Shown: in pieces, positions 10,559 through 25,409 of the stretch
How the letters are laid out: each line of letters begins with the position of its first letter
Numbering within the stretch: position 1 is the first letter of the stretch
Source: Marasmius tenuissimus
Taxonomy: Eukaryota > Basidiomycota > Agaricomycetes > Agaricales > Marasmiaceae
Assembly: GCA_029532415.1 (NCBI GenBank)
Contig: JAQOTA010000017.1
Coordinates: 62,001 to 126,000 of the forward strand
Direction of reading: 5' to 3'
DNA length: 64,000 nucleotides
The notes under the pieces: generated by a model
Seen by the model: the letters and a program-made list of their open reading frames with translations, nothing else
What the model was told of the DNA's origin: nothing
The model's database searches: none
Position numbers and translations under genes: made by a program

Positions 10559-11637
10559 ATTCGCAAGAGGATGAAAGGATAGGGCATTATGGGGCCATGG
10601 TTCTTATATCTTTGGAAAGCCATTCTATAATAGTATATAACAGTCATTGAGCCTGCTACGTACCAGCGTGGTTGGCCTCGTGAGCGACTCGGAGTCGTGA
10701 GACGGGTCGTAGCCGGGTCGTAGCCGAATCGAATCCACAAATACTCACCGTGAATGAGTCAAGCATCTCCATACGCGTCGTTGGCGAACCCCTAAAAAAG
10801 CTAGATCTTTGGATCCAAATGCAGTCCGGCGAGCCTCAGCCAAGTCCTGCTTTATCCAGACACGAGGTAGTAGAAGTCAACTGTCGCGGGGACTCGAAAG
10901 CTCCAAATTCGAACCACTTGAAAGTGGCCCGGGTTACTAATCCAAGTCGACGTACTCAGCTCAGAGGCTTCTCAATCCCTTAGAACCTCCCACGTCTGTC
11001 CGGCTGGCAGTAAGACTTGCCGTTGCTGTTGCTGACAATGAAGAGGTCGCGATATCACGTTCAATCCAGACGGAATATATCGAGGACATGCCGTAGTTCA
11101 CGATTCGATGGGACGCGTCCATGTGGGAATAATTTAATGAGCTCGTTCATTTCCTCAGGGCGCATTTAAATTACTAATACTATGGGTATGGAGTTTCGAG
11201 AATTCATGATCGTGATTGAGGGACATTGCTGTCGAGTATTTATTGTGCGAGACCCAGGTCAACTTGTCCTCTACACCGAAACCACGAGTGACGAGAATTC
11301 CTTGTATGTAGACTCTACACCAGACACAGCTAAGTATTTAGAAACGTCAAAGGAGAGCATAAACGAGGACAAACGAAGACAGAGCAATAGCAATTGAGAA
11401 CTGAGCATGACGGTAAAACGGTAAAACATCGAGATGGCAGCAACTACGTATCGAGGAGGGGTTCGTCCCTCAAAGCTATATGAAAAACACTCATCAGCAG
11501 GAAGAGTATAGACGGAGAAGTCTGGACTGACTTTAATCTCTACAGTCCCTGGTTCCTGCTTGACCTTCACTTCAACAGCGACATCGACCACAACAGAAGA
11601 TGGAGCGGTGGGTTTCGACTCTAGTGTCTCAGGTTCT
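10559..11637. other. Upstream region of the monooxygenase and 3' part of the homeodomain-like gene
   Basis: A perfect 11-bp tandem pair, GGTCGTAGCCG, lies at about 10706-10727. The stretch 11480-11637 has coding-like composition on the minus strand (acidic, for example VKVKQEPGTVEIKV), so the homeodomain-like gene at 11638-12717 may extend to about 11480 through an intron I could not place. Otherwise nothing was recognised. Confidence 0.4.
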
Positions 11638-12717
11638 TCAATTATCTCCAAAGCAGGGGCGAAACGACGGTGAAATCTCGCAGAGGGTGCTAAAGTATGC
11701 GCAGTTGATCGAGCATCTTGCAGAACATAGATGAAATCCATCCTGAGAGAAGAAGAAACCATCCATTTCGAGACGATGGAAGCAAGAGACGCCGGATTCC
11801 AAATACGGGGAGCGCGAGTCGAGAGCGATAGTGGAAAGCCCGGATGAATCTTCGTCGTTGGTAGAGGGTAGCGGACTCGGTAAGGACAACATGGGTTGAG
11901 CCGGGTAGGAAGTAGTGTTTAACAATGAAAGCAATGGCATATGAGACGATTCATCGAGGTTGGAAGCCAGAGAAGGCTGTTCTGGACGTACACGGGCTCG
12001 TAAGTAGCAAGAAACACCAAACAAGTGAATATATGCACCTGAATCAGAACACAGAACACAAGTAAAACCAGAATCGCGGTTATCCTTCGTTCGAGTGCAC
12101 TCCAGGGAAACTTGTGCCTTGGTAATATCTTCCTCGTAGAGACAGCTGGAGAGACTGAGTCCACAGTGCTGGAGAATATCTGGAGAGTCAGAACGGATTG
12201 GAGAGGCGGTTCTAGGAGTTGGAACTGCAGGAACCACGAGAGGTGTTTTAGGGCAGGCGACATGATCATCTGGGTCGGGCGTAGTGAAGGTACTCGTAGA
12301 TGGACCAGTAAAGAAAGACTTGGTAGAATCCGGAGAGGACGGTATATCGACGTCAATCGTAAGGACCTGAAGACGTCTCGAGCGACGAATGCCTGATTCC
12401 GGCCATTTAGGGAGTTTGCGAGTTCGTTTCAGCGGAGTAGCGGTGCTTGGCTCAGCCTCAATCTTGACGGTCACAGGTAGTTCGGGGGGCGTTCCGACCT
12501 CGAGGTCGTAGAGATCCGAGTCCGGTGGAAGATCTTCATGCTTGCGTTTCGCACCACATCGTTTGCGTGAATACCAACGGTGAAGCATTTGAGGGTCCAA
12601 ATTTCGCGCTAGGCACCACTTGCGACGGGACTGTAGGGTGGGGAGCCTCTTGTCTGCTTCCCAAATAGCTTCGAGCTCATCGAGCATGGCTTGAGGTATT
12701 GTACGCTTCGGGGCCAT
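11638..12717 (-). CDS. Homeodomain-like DNA-binding protein (Agaricomycete type)
   Basis: The start at 12717 is preceded by GCCACC, an ideal start context. Residues about 7-55 form a homeodomain-like helix-turn-helix. It has the helix TIPQAMLDELEAIWEADKR, then TLQSRRKWCLARNLDPQ, and the recognition helix MLHRWYSRKR, where W-Y/F-x-x-R matches the WFxNRR signature. A basic patch KRTRKLPKWPESGIRRSRR follows, then a long Ser/Pro/Thr-rich tail with an FTCVLC motif near residue 235. Proteins of this shape are numerous in mushrooms and mostly unstudied. The single open frame ends at 11638, but an overlapping frame at 11480-11762 looks coding, so the true C terminus may differ. It does not resemble the classical HD1/HD2 mating-type proteins closely enough to call it one, and no partner gene lies beside it. 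Confidence 0.65.
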   Translation of the reverse strand: MAPKRTIPQAMLDELEAIWEADKRLPTLQSRRKWCLARNLDPQMLHRWYSRKRCGAKRKHEDLPPDSDLYDLEVGTPPELPVTVKIEAEPSTATPLKRTRKLPKWPESGIRRSRRLQVLTIDVDIPSSPDSTKSFFTGPSTSTFTTPDPDDHVACPKTPLVVPAVPTPRTASPIRSDSPDILQHCGLSLSSCLYEEDITKAQVSLECTRTKDNRDSGFTCVLCSDSGAYIHLFGVSCYLRARVRPEQPSLASNLDESSHMPLLSLLNTTSYPAQPMLSLPSPLPSTNDEDSSGLSTIALDSRSPYLESGVSCFHRLEMDGFFFSQDGFHLCSARCSINCAYFSTLCEISPSFRPCFGDN

Positions 12718-13046
12718 GGTGGCAGTTGGAGAGGAAGCAGGCTGGACGGATGAGCGCCCATGAGCTCGAGCTTTGGGCGATAGACGCCCACGCAAACGCT
12801 GCGGCCAATTAGGTAGCTTTTCGAGCCATTCTGCCTATATTGACAAGTGAGTACGTCGCTCATTAATACCTGGCAACTTTACAAATGTTGAGTGGAACCA
12901 ATATTCCTTCGAAAGAGGCAAAACCACGCGAGCCTGTAGCCTGAGGCTTAAACCTCACAGCTATTTATCATGAATTGATAACCTATCGTATAATCCTATC
13001 CAACGAGAAACGCAAAGGCAGAACCCGGAAGTCAAGATTTGAGAGA
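12718..13046. other. Intergenic, upstream of the homeodomain-like gene
   Basis: About 330 bp between the start of the homeodomain-like gene and the stop of the kinase gene. It would hold the promoter of the former and the 3' end of the latter only if transcription runs leftward from here. No specific motif was recognised. Confidence 0.4.
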
Positions 13047-14939
13047 TCACGGTAACGGCTCTCTCGTACTCGACAACCTGTTCAAATGGATGTACACATC
13101 CGTCCCAAACCCATCCATCGAAATCAGCCTCAAATCTCCTCCGAAATACCTCGCGTACAATCTACTCAGCGGTAAACCATACCCAAATCCTGCCATCGGC
13201 GCACGGAAGTCTGATTGGTAATTTTCCTCCAGAACCTAATTTCATGCCTGTCAGTACAATAACCAACCAGAAAGAAGAAAGCTGCGACGTACATCAGGAC
13301 CCCGATTCATAGTGGTATATAGGTACGTCCAGATGAGACCCATAGCGCTTCGTGGTATACCACCACCCTCATCGCTGATCTTGATCGTAATATCCTCTTT
13401 TCCTTCCACCACAATTACCTTGATCGGTGGAAACCCAGCGTCTGGCTCATCAATCGTCCCATTCGTGCGTCTCCCATGCCTTTCAACCACGGCTCTCAAA
13501 GAGTTCTAACACGTGAAAAAGAATAATCAATATCACATTCGAGTGGATGAGGGCCCCACATGAATCGCACCTTGAGCAATTCGAAGATGATATGTGACAA
13601 ATGACCGGGCACGTATTGGAAGGTGAGGTTGTGTGGACATATGAGTTGAACAGGCGGTGATGATAGCAACGCGTAATGTTCTTCGCACACGAAACGCGCA
13701 TTCTCTATAGCTTCCTGGACGATTTCCCGTACGTTCTAAAGGTGCACCATTCGAATCGGTTATCCGTGAGGTCTCAGAAGAATACCGCCAACACGTACCG
13801 CATTTGTACATATGATACCCACATAATCTGGGTGCGATTCTTGATTGTTGAGAGCCACATCTGGACAGATCGAGGAATGAGTGATAAGTAAACACAAGAT
13901 TGAAACAACGCAAGACTCACGTTGACCAATTAAGAACCGTATGCCTATCCGTGAGAGATAGAAACGATCCAACCACTGTTGCATGTCAAGGCCGATATGT
14001 CGTGCACGCTGGGAACGTTTCCATTCCAAAACCTATTTGTCGGCGAAGCAACAAATCAAAGTTGGCAAAATCGTCAGAGAAGGACGTGTAAACGCACTCC
14101 TTGTGCAACAGTTGTAACCGTAGGATCATGTCTCGTCTTGATGGATTCAAGCACTTTCGTAAAGTTGGAGTTGTATTCGCTGACTTGGGGTGGCCAGTTG
14201 ATTTCAGGTATCGTTGCAGCAAAGTATCTAGTAGGATAATGAGACGTCGTGAGGATAGGCTAGACCCAAGTTGACACGCACCTCTTTTCCATCGGTACCC
14301 TCAATTTGACCTTGTTAAACCCAGCTCCATCGCTTATAGAAGCACCTGCAGCGGTGGCATCCGGTCCCAAAGCACCATTGGGCTGACCAGTCATTAGTTT
14401 CGGGAACGCTATATTGGCGTGGTCGTCTACAAACATCATGTATTCGAGGGAGGGATTCGTTGTAGGTTCGGGTAGCTGGGTTTGCCCGGATCTTGAGCCA
14501 TTCAGTAGGCTGCCAACGGACGGCGGTAGAGAAATCGGAGGGAATTTGATGAGTTCCTAGAAAGCAAGGATAGAATGAGCAAACGGTACATGGAGTGACA
14601 CGGAAATGAAGCAGACTTCAAAACTCTGGGCATACCAGTTCTTGACTTTGATGATGGACGGCATCTTGCTCAATTGATGGGGTAATTCGTCTAGCTCTTT
14701 GACGCGATGCGCGAGACGAACTGGGAGCTCCTCGTGTAGAAATTGGCTAGCTTTAAGAAGAGTTCCCTGGTTTGGATTCTGGCCAAAAAGGACCATCTGC
14801 TGGAGAGAAACTAGATCGTGTGAGCTGAAGAAAGACAGGTAGGCTGGTGATCGAGTGGTGTACCTCCAGTCTGGGGAAATGAAGCAAAGTGATGGATCTT
14901 GTCCCATAGGGCTGAGGTGATCCTGTAGCCACCAGACAT
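13047..14939 (-). CDS. Mitochondrial dehydrogenase kinase (PDK/BCKDK family)
   Basis: This kinase would phosphorylate and inactivate the E1 subunit of pyruvate (or branched-chain 2-oxoacid) dehydrogenase in the mitochondrial matrix. It belongs to the GHKL ATPase fold, not the normal kinase fold. The start is [15 protein letters not shown], with GCCACC before the ATG. The N-terminal domain shows [48 protein letters not shown] across an intron, and [18 protein letters not shown]. The ATPase part shows the N-box region (LRAVVERHG), the G1-box [10 protein letters not shown] and the G2 region [21 protein letters not shown]. The protein ends TREPLP. Many short introns interrupt it. The N-terminal sequence is closest to fungal pyruvate dehydrogenase kinase as I know it, but I do not separate PDK from BCKDK with certainty. 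Confidence 0.93.
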
Positions 14940-15340
14940 GGTGGCAAGAGGAAAGGATAGTAGCTCTCTGGTAGAGTCTACAGAGTTACTGGAGAATGTG
15001 TGAAATGAAAGACTTTCCGTGGAAGCTGTCAGGTGAGGCGGTACCCTCGGAGTCGTTCCCCACGCCTCGTTCTTTACTCCAGGCTGCACGAGGCTCGGAC
15101 CTCCGTCAACACTCTGCGGCTCTCTGCGGACGTCTCCGGCAGAGACGATTCTCCTGATAATATAACCACTCACGAATTTCGAAAGATCATCATCATGTCG
15201 GCATGCCTCAGCCGAGAGAGACTAAACCTAGGCCAGACTAGCTCAGAAGAGCACCTATCAGTTGTGTATGTATGAATAACTAGCACTAGTACATTGGTAT
15301 CCGTCCGACGTTATATTCATTTCTGGCATTACAGCAGTCT
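14940..15340. other. Promoter region of the dehydrogenase kinase, 0.4 kb
   Basis: Lies between the kinase start codon and the stop codon of the MAP kinase, both on the minus strand. No clear TATA or CCAAT box was recognised. Confidence 0.4.
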
Positions 15341-18219
<2,879 letters not shown>

Positions 18220-18649
18220 TGGCTGCAAGGATGCAGGCAAAGAACTGCCCGACTACTATAATGTACCTCGAGGCACCCCCCTCGGGCTTTTGAAAGGAGC
18301 TAGATATCGGTTGGGGACAAACGAGTCGGTGGGTGCTTGTGTATGAAAGACGAGGTGACTGGACTTGACTGACGTTGCTGTGGTGGTGGCAACAGTAGCG
18401 GGGGCGAGGAAAATGTTGGGCCATTACATACAATACCATTCTTAACCGCCGAAACCATGCCACAAACCCGCCGCTGATACGCTTTCCGCGCCGAAGTAAC
18501 GATGAATTTTCTAGTCGACATCTCGACAACAGGCGAATATTGGAAATGAAAATAATATCATATACACACGCCGACCTCGCAATTATGAAGTGCATATCGA
18601 TACAATACAAAGAGACCTCAACAAAATCTACCAAGTAATCATAAACTAC
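18220..18649. other. Upstream region of the MAP kinase gene
   Basis: About 430 bp between the MAP kinase start and the symplekin stop, both minus strand. No specific regulatory site was recognised, and the open frames seen here have no family resemblance. Confidence 0.4.
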
Positions 18650-21600
18650 CTATGAAGAGTCCATCGGCGACTGAGGGGGGTTTGGGTTTTCCTCGGTTTC
18701 GGCAAATATATCCAGGAACCCAGATACCCGTGCTTTATTTGGAGCTTTCTTCGTCACGAAATCCCGCAGTCCGGCTTTGAGACTCGGCTGCTTGTCGACC
18801 AACTCCCGAAGCTGATCTTTTGGGAGTTGTAGCAAAGCGCCGAAACTCTGAGGTGCGATGAGCTTCGCACAACGGATGAAACCTTCCCACAACGGTGGGT
18901 TCGTCCATATCTTTTTGGTGATGAGCCGAGATAAAAGTGTGGTCGAGACGAATTTGACCAACGACTTGTATGTCGTGACGGCTTGGATGACCTAGGAACA
19001 ATTCAGAAATTGTAAAACAACATACAGAAGATCCGGTGACTTACTGTACGCAGAAAAAGCACGGGAAGGGTAGGTTCGTCAACAATCTGCTGCATGACCA
19101 CTGCCAGGACTTCGGAGCGAAAGATATCGGTCATCGAGAAACAGATACCGATCGCTGAGGATAAAATCAGTTCATGTGTCCCCGGCGAGTGACCTGATGG
19201 ACAACAAACCTTCAATAGCGCTCTTGCGACCAATTTCTTTCTCCGAATCATGCAACAGCACCATCAGTTCGGCGGGCGTCAGCAACTCGCTTTGCCGTAC
19301 CCGAGGCAAGTTGGAAGTCACGCTTCCGAACGTCTGTGGTGGTGTGGTCACGATAGAGCTGAAAACAGACCGAACAAGGTTCTTTGGTTCTGGCTGTCCG
19401 TTGAGGATCGATACAATTCTTGGCAAATGGCGGATGATATCCGGCTACAGAAGACCAGTTAGAGTTGGAGTAAGAGGTCGTGTGAGCACCCATACCTTGT
19501 CCATTTCGGCAATGACCGGAATCAGGAATCTTGCATCCAAATCACGTTCATTCGTCAGGGCCTTGACGAGAGCAACCAACTGTGGGCTCGGCCGACCGTG
19601 TTCGGTGAAGATGGTGAGGATACGGAGGGCCAACGACTCAGCGCCATGAGGGCAGTTTCTCATCAACGTTAGAAGTTTGCTATGGCTGGATCCTAAGGAC
19701 CGAATGAGCGCGGTGATTAGATCTTGTATTGCTTCCTGGACAGTCACATCCATCTGAGCATATGCCGAGAACAGCCTGAGAACATCCATGTTCAGCCCAC
19801 TTTCCACATTGAACAGACTAGAGCTACTCACTCATCTAGGAATTCAGGAACTTTAACGGAAAGTGCAAACAACAGCTCGACGTGTTGGAGGACCTGGCTC
19901 TTCTCGGCAGGCAGTTCTATCCTTTCCGGAAGGTAAGGAGTCTGGATCAAGTCTTCAGGAGGGAGTTGACCGTCCTCCATGTTTTCGTCTCGACCTTCTT
20001 CTTGACCTTCTTCCGTGCTCTTCTCCTCCTTTTCTTCCTTCTCATCTTGCACCCCGTCCACATCCATTTTCGGAGCGTCCCCATTAGCAACAGGCTTAGA
20101 CTCGGGCATCACGTCGTCAGCCTGAGGAGCAGGGGAATCGCGGGCTGGCGTATTTGTTCTCGACCTTGTCGGAGCCTTTTGCAGCTTCCGTAGGATTTGC
20201 AACGCAAAATGTCTGATCATGGTGTCCATAGGTTGACTGTGAGGTACCCATAACTTGACAGTGTTGATCGCAGCACCACGGACTCTCTTTTCAGCATGGG
20301 TTGTCAACTCCAAGAGAACATTCAGAGCTTCGGCTCGCATCGCGGGCCGTTGCGTCACGAAACCACGAAGAGTGTAAAACCCGACTTGCATCTTGTCCGA
20401 GCTAAAGATTCGTGAGCTCCAATAGGGTTCTCGACTGGACATAACATAGAACGTACCTCTCATACTCGACACACAGATCCCGTAACAAATCCAGTATATC
20501 TGGAGGTACCGCGGGTATGTCCATCAAGAACCGAGAAAAAGTTCGATCTTTCCCATCCAGATGAGTCTGATAGACAGCGAGGATCTGGTTCAGCCATATG
20601 TCGTAGTTGGGTCGCTGAAATTTGGTGAGCAATTTAATAGCCAACCGGGAAGAAAACCATCAACTTACCCATTTCGGATTTCGAGTCTCCTGGACCCGAT
20701 CATTATACCACTCCTCGGTCAGCCATATAGTGGCAAGCCGAACCCTATTTGACATGTCAACTCCCAGAACAACTATACAAAGGACTTGAGTACCTCGAAG
20801 GAAAATCGGCCATAATATAGTCACGAAGAATCTGCCTCTGACGATCCTGCCGATCGTAATTGAACACCGTGACCGCACTCTCACCCTCAGACTCAGCGCT
20901 ATCGTTCAAATCCGACGGGGGCTCTGATACTCTTGTAATCATCCTAACAAGCAGCAACATCCAGGCGTCCGTTGGTCCACCCACATCCGCACTGTCAATC
21001 GATGGTATTCCCAACTCGACCGATTCATCACATATCCGGTTGACAGCTTTGGATATCAGAGTGGTACGCTCAGATTCAGAGAGAGAATCAGGAGCGGGGA
21101 GCTTGAACTCGGAGGGATCAATGTCCTTCATATCTTCGGGTTCTGCTTCTAGTGAGGGCTCGACGTCAGTCTCCGTTTGAGGTAAGCGACGAGACAACTA
21201 CGTGGTCACGCATAAGTAAATTCAGCCCAAACCAGGAAAAGGTTTCAAGATTACTCACCTCCTCGTTAAGTCTATCCGGCTCGTATTCGAGCTCATCTTG
21301 GTCTATATCCATTTGTAATGGATCGACGGGCTCGTCCTTTATTGGGGGTGCTGTAGGAGGGGGAGTCGAGGAGGTTTGGGGCAGTTGTGACACTGGTACC
21401 GGCGATTCAGGACGCCCTGGTGCCCCAGCAACACGTTGTGCGCTACTCGAAGGCACAGAAGGCGGCGGCGCAAGCGGTGCTGGTTGTGCGAGAAATGAAG
21501 AGGAGAGTTTTGATTGGGAAGCGGCTGGGGCTTTAGGTGCATCTAGCCCTTTGCTTTGCCTGTACGCTTGGACAAGATTTGTTAGAGTAGATTCGCTGAA

Positions 21601-22983
21601 GGACTCGAGGTTGGAGACAATGAGGTCGGTGATCAAGGTTGAGGGAAGTGATGTAAAGTCGAAGCCAGACAAGAAAGCGGCGTTGTTGGCGGAGGAGGAC
21701 GGGGTCTCATTCTCCAACTTCATGCGTTTCACATCCGGTCGGTCGACCTCTGAGGTTCGTTTTCTGGGGTCCAATCCAGCAGCAATCGCGGCTTTCCGTT
21801 TCTTTTCTTCAATAGCTGCAGCCTCCATACGCGCAGCCTGTTGTGCCATTGCTTCGCTTATCTGGGGGTTATGAGGGCCAGCATTGGGCAGCCTGATGGA
21901 ATCATTAAGCAACAGATGTAAAGATTCAACGGGCAAAGCATCCCTACCGTGATATGTGATTCAATAGGATCCTGATGCCCTTCTCTACGCTCCTGATGCC
22001 GGATGCGGACACTTCACGTTCGATTAAAACGCGAGGGGTCCATTCCTTCAATGCAGCAACGACAAAGGGGATGATATGCGGCCTCATTCTGACGAGACTC
22101 GGCCAGCTATTGAGCAACGCGGAGAGGAGATCGGGGTTGTCGGAAGAATAGAGCATGGCAATAACAGTTTGCAGTAGTGTCTGGCCTTCCTGTTCGAGAG
22201 CGGTCACTTGGATGAATGGGTGGTCAGGGGGACAATTTGAGATGTTTGGGTCAGATTTATTCTGGAGCTAAAACCATTGAAGAAAATCAGATAGATGTAT
22301 ACAGAAATACGAGCAAGAACGCACTCGTGGATCGTAAACCCCGCGCGTCTGTATCAGAATGGCCCGCTGCAAGAACTTCAACGAAACTAGCTTAACACCG
22401 AGGCTGACTTCCGAGCTCTGTGCGAGCCGGAATATCGTATCCTTACACGAAGACATCGTGTTCCAAGCAGAAGGATTTGACCTATTATTACACCTGTTTG
22501 ACAAACTATTCAGGTCTTGTGCAACAGATATAACGAGGTAGAACTCACAGAAACCGAAACAGCAAGGGATACACGGTGGCAAAGCATTGAACGACGACTT
22601 TGACAACAGGTGGATGTGGGTCATGGAGCAATTGGGCAAGGGTGTCGAGTGACTGAGATGATACTAATTACATTCTTCAGAGACCGGGTATCACTAAGTA
22701 AATAATTCGTCTAACCTTGAGTCTTTTGTTCCGTGTTTAAGGTAGAGCGACATATGGCAAAATGAAGCAGGTCGAGCACCCATGTCTTGAGCAGAGATTC
22801 ACCTGCATTGCCGGAGACTATTGAGAGAAATGTGCTGAGGAGTATGGGGATCGGAGCTGGTTGAAGCTCAAGAGATTCACGTAGTTTCTGGAGTTGTTCA
22901 GCTTGTTGTTTAGAATTAGCGGGTGAATTCAATGCAGACTGAAGTGCACGAAGAGGGTCCACAGGAAGGCTTGGTGCGGCCAT
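18650..22983 (-). CDS. pta1: Symplekin/Pta1, scaffold of the mRNA 3'-end cleavage and polyadenylation factor
   Basis: Symplekin holds together the CPSF/CPF machinery that cleaves and polyadenylates pre-mRNA in the nucleus. The N terminus (MAAPSLPVDPLRALQSALNS) enters a HEAT-repeat region with ESLLKTWVLDLLHFAICR and VSLGVKLVSLKFLQRAIL, the symplekin N-terminal domain (DUF3453). A Pro/Ser-rich linker with acidic stretches follows (about 21170-21900), with AAAIEEKKRKAAIAAGLDPRKR. After a second helical region, the conserved C-terminal domain shows DEPTLPVLFLRTV, then TLLSRLITKKIWTNPPLWEGF and IAPQSFGALLQLP, and LRDFVTKKAP. The full length is above 1,100 residues, as expected, with several introns. 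Its start lies only 121 bp from the divergent V-ATPase subunit G gene. Confidence 0.93.
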
Positions 22984-23104
22984 CGACCTCTACGGCGTAC
23001 AAAACAGCCTCTACAACACGGTCCGCGACAAGCAGAAGGGTGACTGACCGCGCTTGTCGTCACACTGGAGCGGAGTTTGAATTTCACCTCTTACTGCTAC
23101 CAAT
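22984..23104. promoter_or_regulatory. Shared bidirectional promoter, symplekin / V-ATPase subunit G
   Basis: The two start codons face away from each other 121 bp apart, so both 5' untranslated regions and both promoters must share this stretch. No TATA box is apparent. Confidence 0.6.
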
Positions 23105-23627
23105 ATGGTACGTACAGATTCTACATGGGAAGCTTAATTTCACTGAACCTCTTGCCAGTCTGCTCAACAGTCGCACGGAATTCAAACACTACTAGAGGCT
23201 GAGACAGAGGCTGCAAAAATCGTGCAGCAAGCTCGTCAATGTCAGTCGATCTTCTCTTGTAATCACTTGTGGGGTCGTTGACCCGTCATAAATCTCAGAT
23301 CGCCTTCAGAAATTGAAGGATGCTCGCACTGAAGCATCGAAGGAAATAGAGGAGTACAAGAAGGCAAAGGAGGCAGAGTTCAAAGAGTTCGAGTCTTCGG
23401 TATGTTGAGCAAGTGTGATCCCCTATCGCTCTCATTCACTCTATCTCCAGCGCGCTGGGACCACCTCCGATGCCCAAGCCAATATCGATAAGGATACCGA
23501 GGCAAAGCTCAACACTATCTCAGATTCTTACAACAAGAACAAGGACGTCGTGGTGAAGAAATTGTTGGACAGGGTCGTTCTTGTCAAACCTGAACTCCAT
23601 CGCAACCTCAAGAAAGTGGAATCTTAG
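23105..23627 (+). CDS. vma10: V-type proton ATPase subunit G (Vma10)
   Basis: This is a peripheral stalk subunit of the vacuolar proton pump; it pairs with subunit E in a long coiled coil. Exons are 23105-23107, 23159-23240, 23299-23399 and 23451-23627, giving 120 residues, the usual length. The first coding exon is only the ATG, followed directly by GTACGT. The N terminus MSAQQSHGIQTLLEAETEAAKI and the segment QYRLQKLKDARTEASKEIEEY are the family signature. The C-terminal half is a charged coiled coil ending LHRNLKKVES. All junctions are GT-AG. Confidence 0.95.
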
Positions 23628-24178
23628 ATCAGATTGGTACCTTACTTCACGACGTTACAAGGACAATTCTTCGAACCTTTCACTGTATATCCTCATCACT
23701 TGACTACCTCAGCTGTAATACCTCCAGGAATACGAGTCAACTAATATGCAACGTTCTCGTAGTAGCCCCAATCGATCTCGCAGGAATCACTTCATCGCTT
23801 CTTGTCTGCTGCTAGTACCAGGATGCCCTCTGTTCTCCGTCTTTCTGATGCTCGCAGAGGTTTGCCAGAACCAAGTCTCCCTTGATTCTATTATGGAATG
23901 CGTTCAGAGTTCTCAACTCCTAAGTGAACTTCTAGCGATGTATGATGTACATTAAAACGGCAGGTGTCTATGGGCAAGCTCTAATAGAGATACCGAACAT
24001 TCTACAATGAGCAATGGACAGCTAATCCCCAAGAAATCGGCTTGTAGAGGTACCTCAGACGAGATGGCTCCTCGGGCTTACCGGCGATTAAAGCCGGCCG
24101 GCAATTCGGAGGCCCGCCACGTTACAACACACCTTTCGCCGCAACTGCCATCACCCAAGGTGCAACCAATTCTCTGAA
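23628..24178. other. Intergenic, 0.55 kb
   Basis: Between Vma10 and the p24 gene. A short open frame at 23746-23955 has no family resemblance. Just upstream of the p24 start, GCCGGCCGGC near 24095 forms a small palindrome. Confidence 0.4.
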
Positions 24179-25001
24179 ATGCGCCATTTCATTCTCTCCT
24201 TATCCACCCTATTATGTTTTGGAGTGGCCGCTCAGGCTTTGCACTTCTACCTTGACGCCAACGAAAAGAGATGCTTCATTGAAGAACTACCAACCAACAC
24301 TGTTGTAGAAGGTTCGTGAAGTAGAAGACCACATTTCCGTGCCTTATTGAGATTCTCGTGATCCTTAGGACATTACAGAGCTCTGGAGTGGTCGGAAGCT
24401 GAGCAGAGATATTTTGACGATCCTAACCTGGGGATTCACGTCGAAGTCGAAGTGCGTCTCCTGAATTTCACCCGCTTGACTACCGTTCCTCAGCGTCTCT
24501 ATATTTCGATGACAGGAGGTAGACACGGCTCACACAGTCGTGAAAAGCAAAGGCCCCTCTGATGGCCGATTCACATTCACTTCTCACGAAGCAGGAGACC
24601 ATTCTATCTGCCTTTCCACCAATTACACGTCATGGTTCTCCTCTACACACATACGAATCTACCTCGATATTGTAGTGGGCACGACGAAGGCGGATATGGA
24701 CCACGACCGTTCTCATATCTCGGATATCTCTTCGAAGATTCGGGACCTCAATCAAAAATTAGAAGACATCAGAAGAGAGCAGCAATACCAACGAGAGCGC
24801 GAATCTGATTATCGGAACCTCAGTGAAGCGACGAACGCTAAAGCCGTGTGGTATAGCATTGCTCAGATTGTGGTTTTGGTCGGCACTTGCATGTGGCAGT
24901 TGCGCCATCTGAAGGTGGGTGTCCACCAGACTAACTGGCCTCACGCTGTATTCACTCCTCCGTTTGCATAGAATTTCTTTGAGGACAGAAAAGCCCGGTA
25001 G
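24179..25001 (+). CDS. p24-family cargo receptor (emp24/gp25L/p24, alpha/TMED4-9 type)
   Basis: A type I membrane protein of COPI and COPII vesicles that selects cargo, including GPI-anchored proteins, between ER and Golgi. The signal peptide MRHFILSLSTLLCFGVAAQA is followed by the GOLD domain (LHFYLDANEKRCFIEELP, GRFTFTSHEAGDHSICL). A coiled-coil stalk (SKIRDLNQKLEDIRREQQYQ) leads to one membrane segment (VWYSIAQIVVLVGTCMW), and the tail QLRHLK/NFFEDRKAR is joined across the last intron. The diphenylalanine plus basic tail is the coat-binding signal. The N-terminal ...KRCFIEELP is typical of the alpha subfamily. Introns follow GAAG at about 24312 and after HLK at about 24915; others lie between. 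Confidence 0.93.
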
Positions 25002-25409
25002 TTAACCGATACTTCGTTGCCACAGCCTTTTAGTCACCTGGAATGTCCGTTACGACCTGGGAATGTCATGTTTACTTTAGCTGGGACACGAGCCAGGTGC
25101 TTCTTTCAAAGTTCTCCAAAGTTTACAAACGATTGCACTGGATGAGGATCGAAACGTATATCGGTAGTCCTACGGAGGCGCGTGGTGACTGTTGCAGACG
25201 ATACTGTGCAACCTATAGGTCTGTTTCAATCCATTGGGATGCATCATATTGCCCCCCAAATTTGTTGATTCCTGCATTGGCGATTATATGCCTGTGCACC
25301 CCGGACATTCCAAGATACCTTGGAACTTTCTAGACCGATTGGGATGGGTGCCCGGCGGCCTCTAGCGGGAAGAGGAACGCGAGGGTTCTAGCAAGGTATT
25401 TTGCGTCTC
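25002..25409. other. Intergenic, 0.4 kb
   Basis: Convergent 3' flanks of the p24 gene and the RRM gene. Nothing recognised. Confidence 0.5.

Noticed and set aside
10900..10990. Possible tRNA (TTCGAACC on plus, GGTTCGAA on minus)
   Set aside because: The B-box-like sequence is not accompanied by a matching A box, acceptor stem or anticodon arm.
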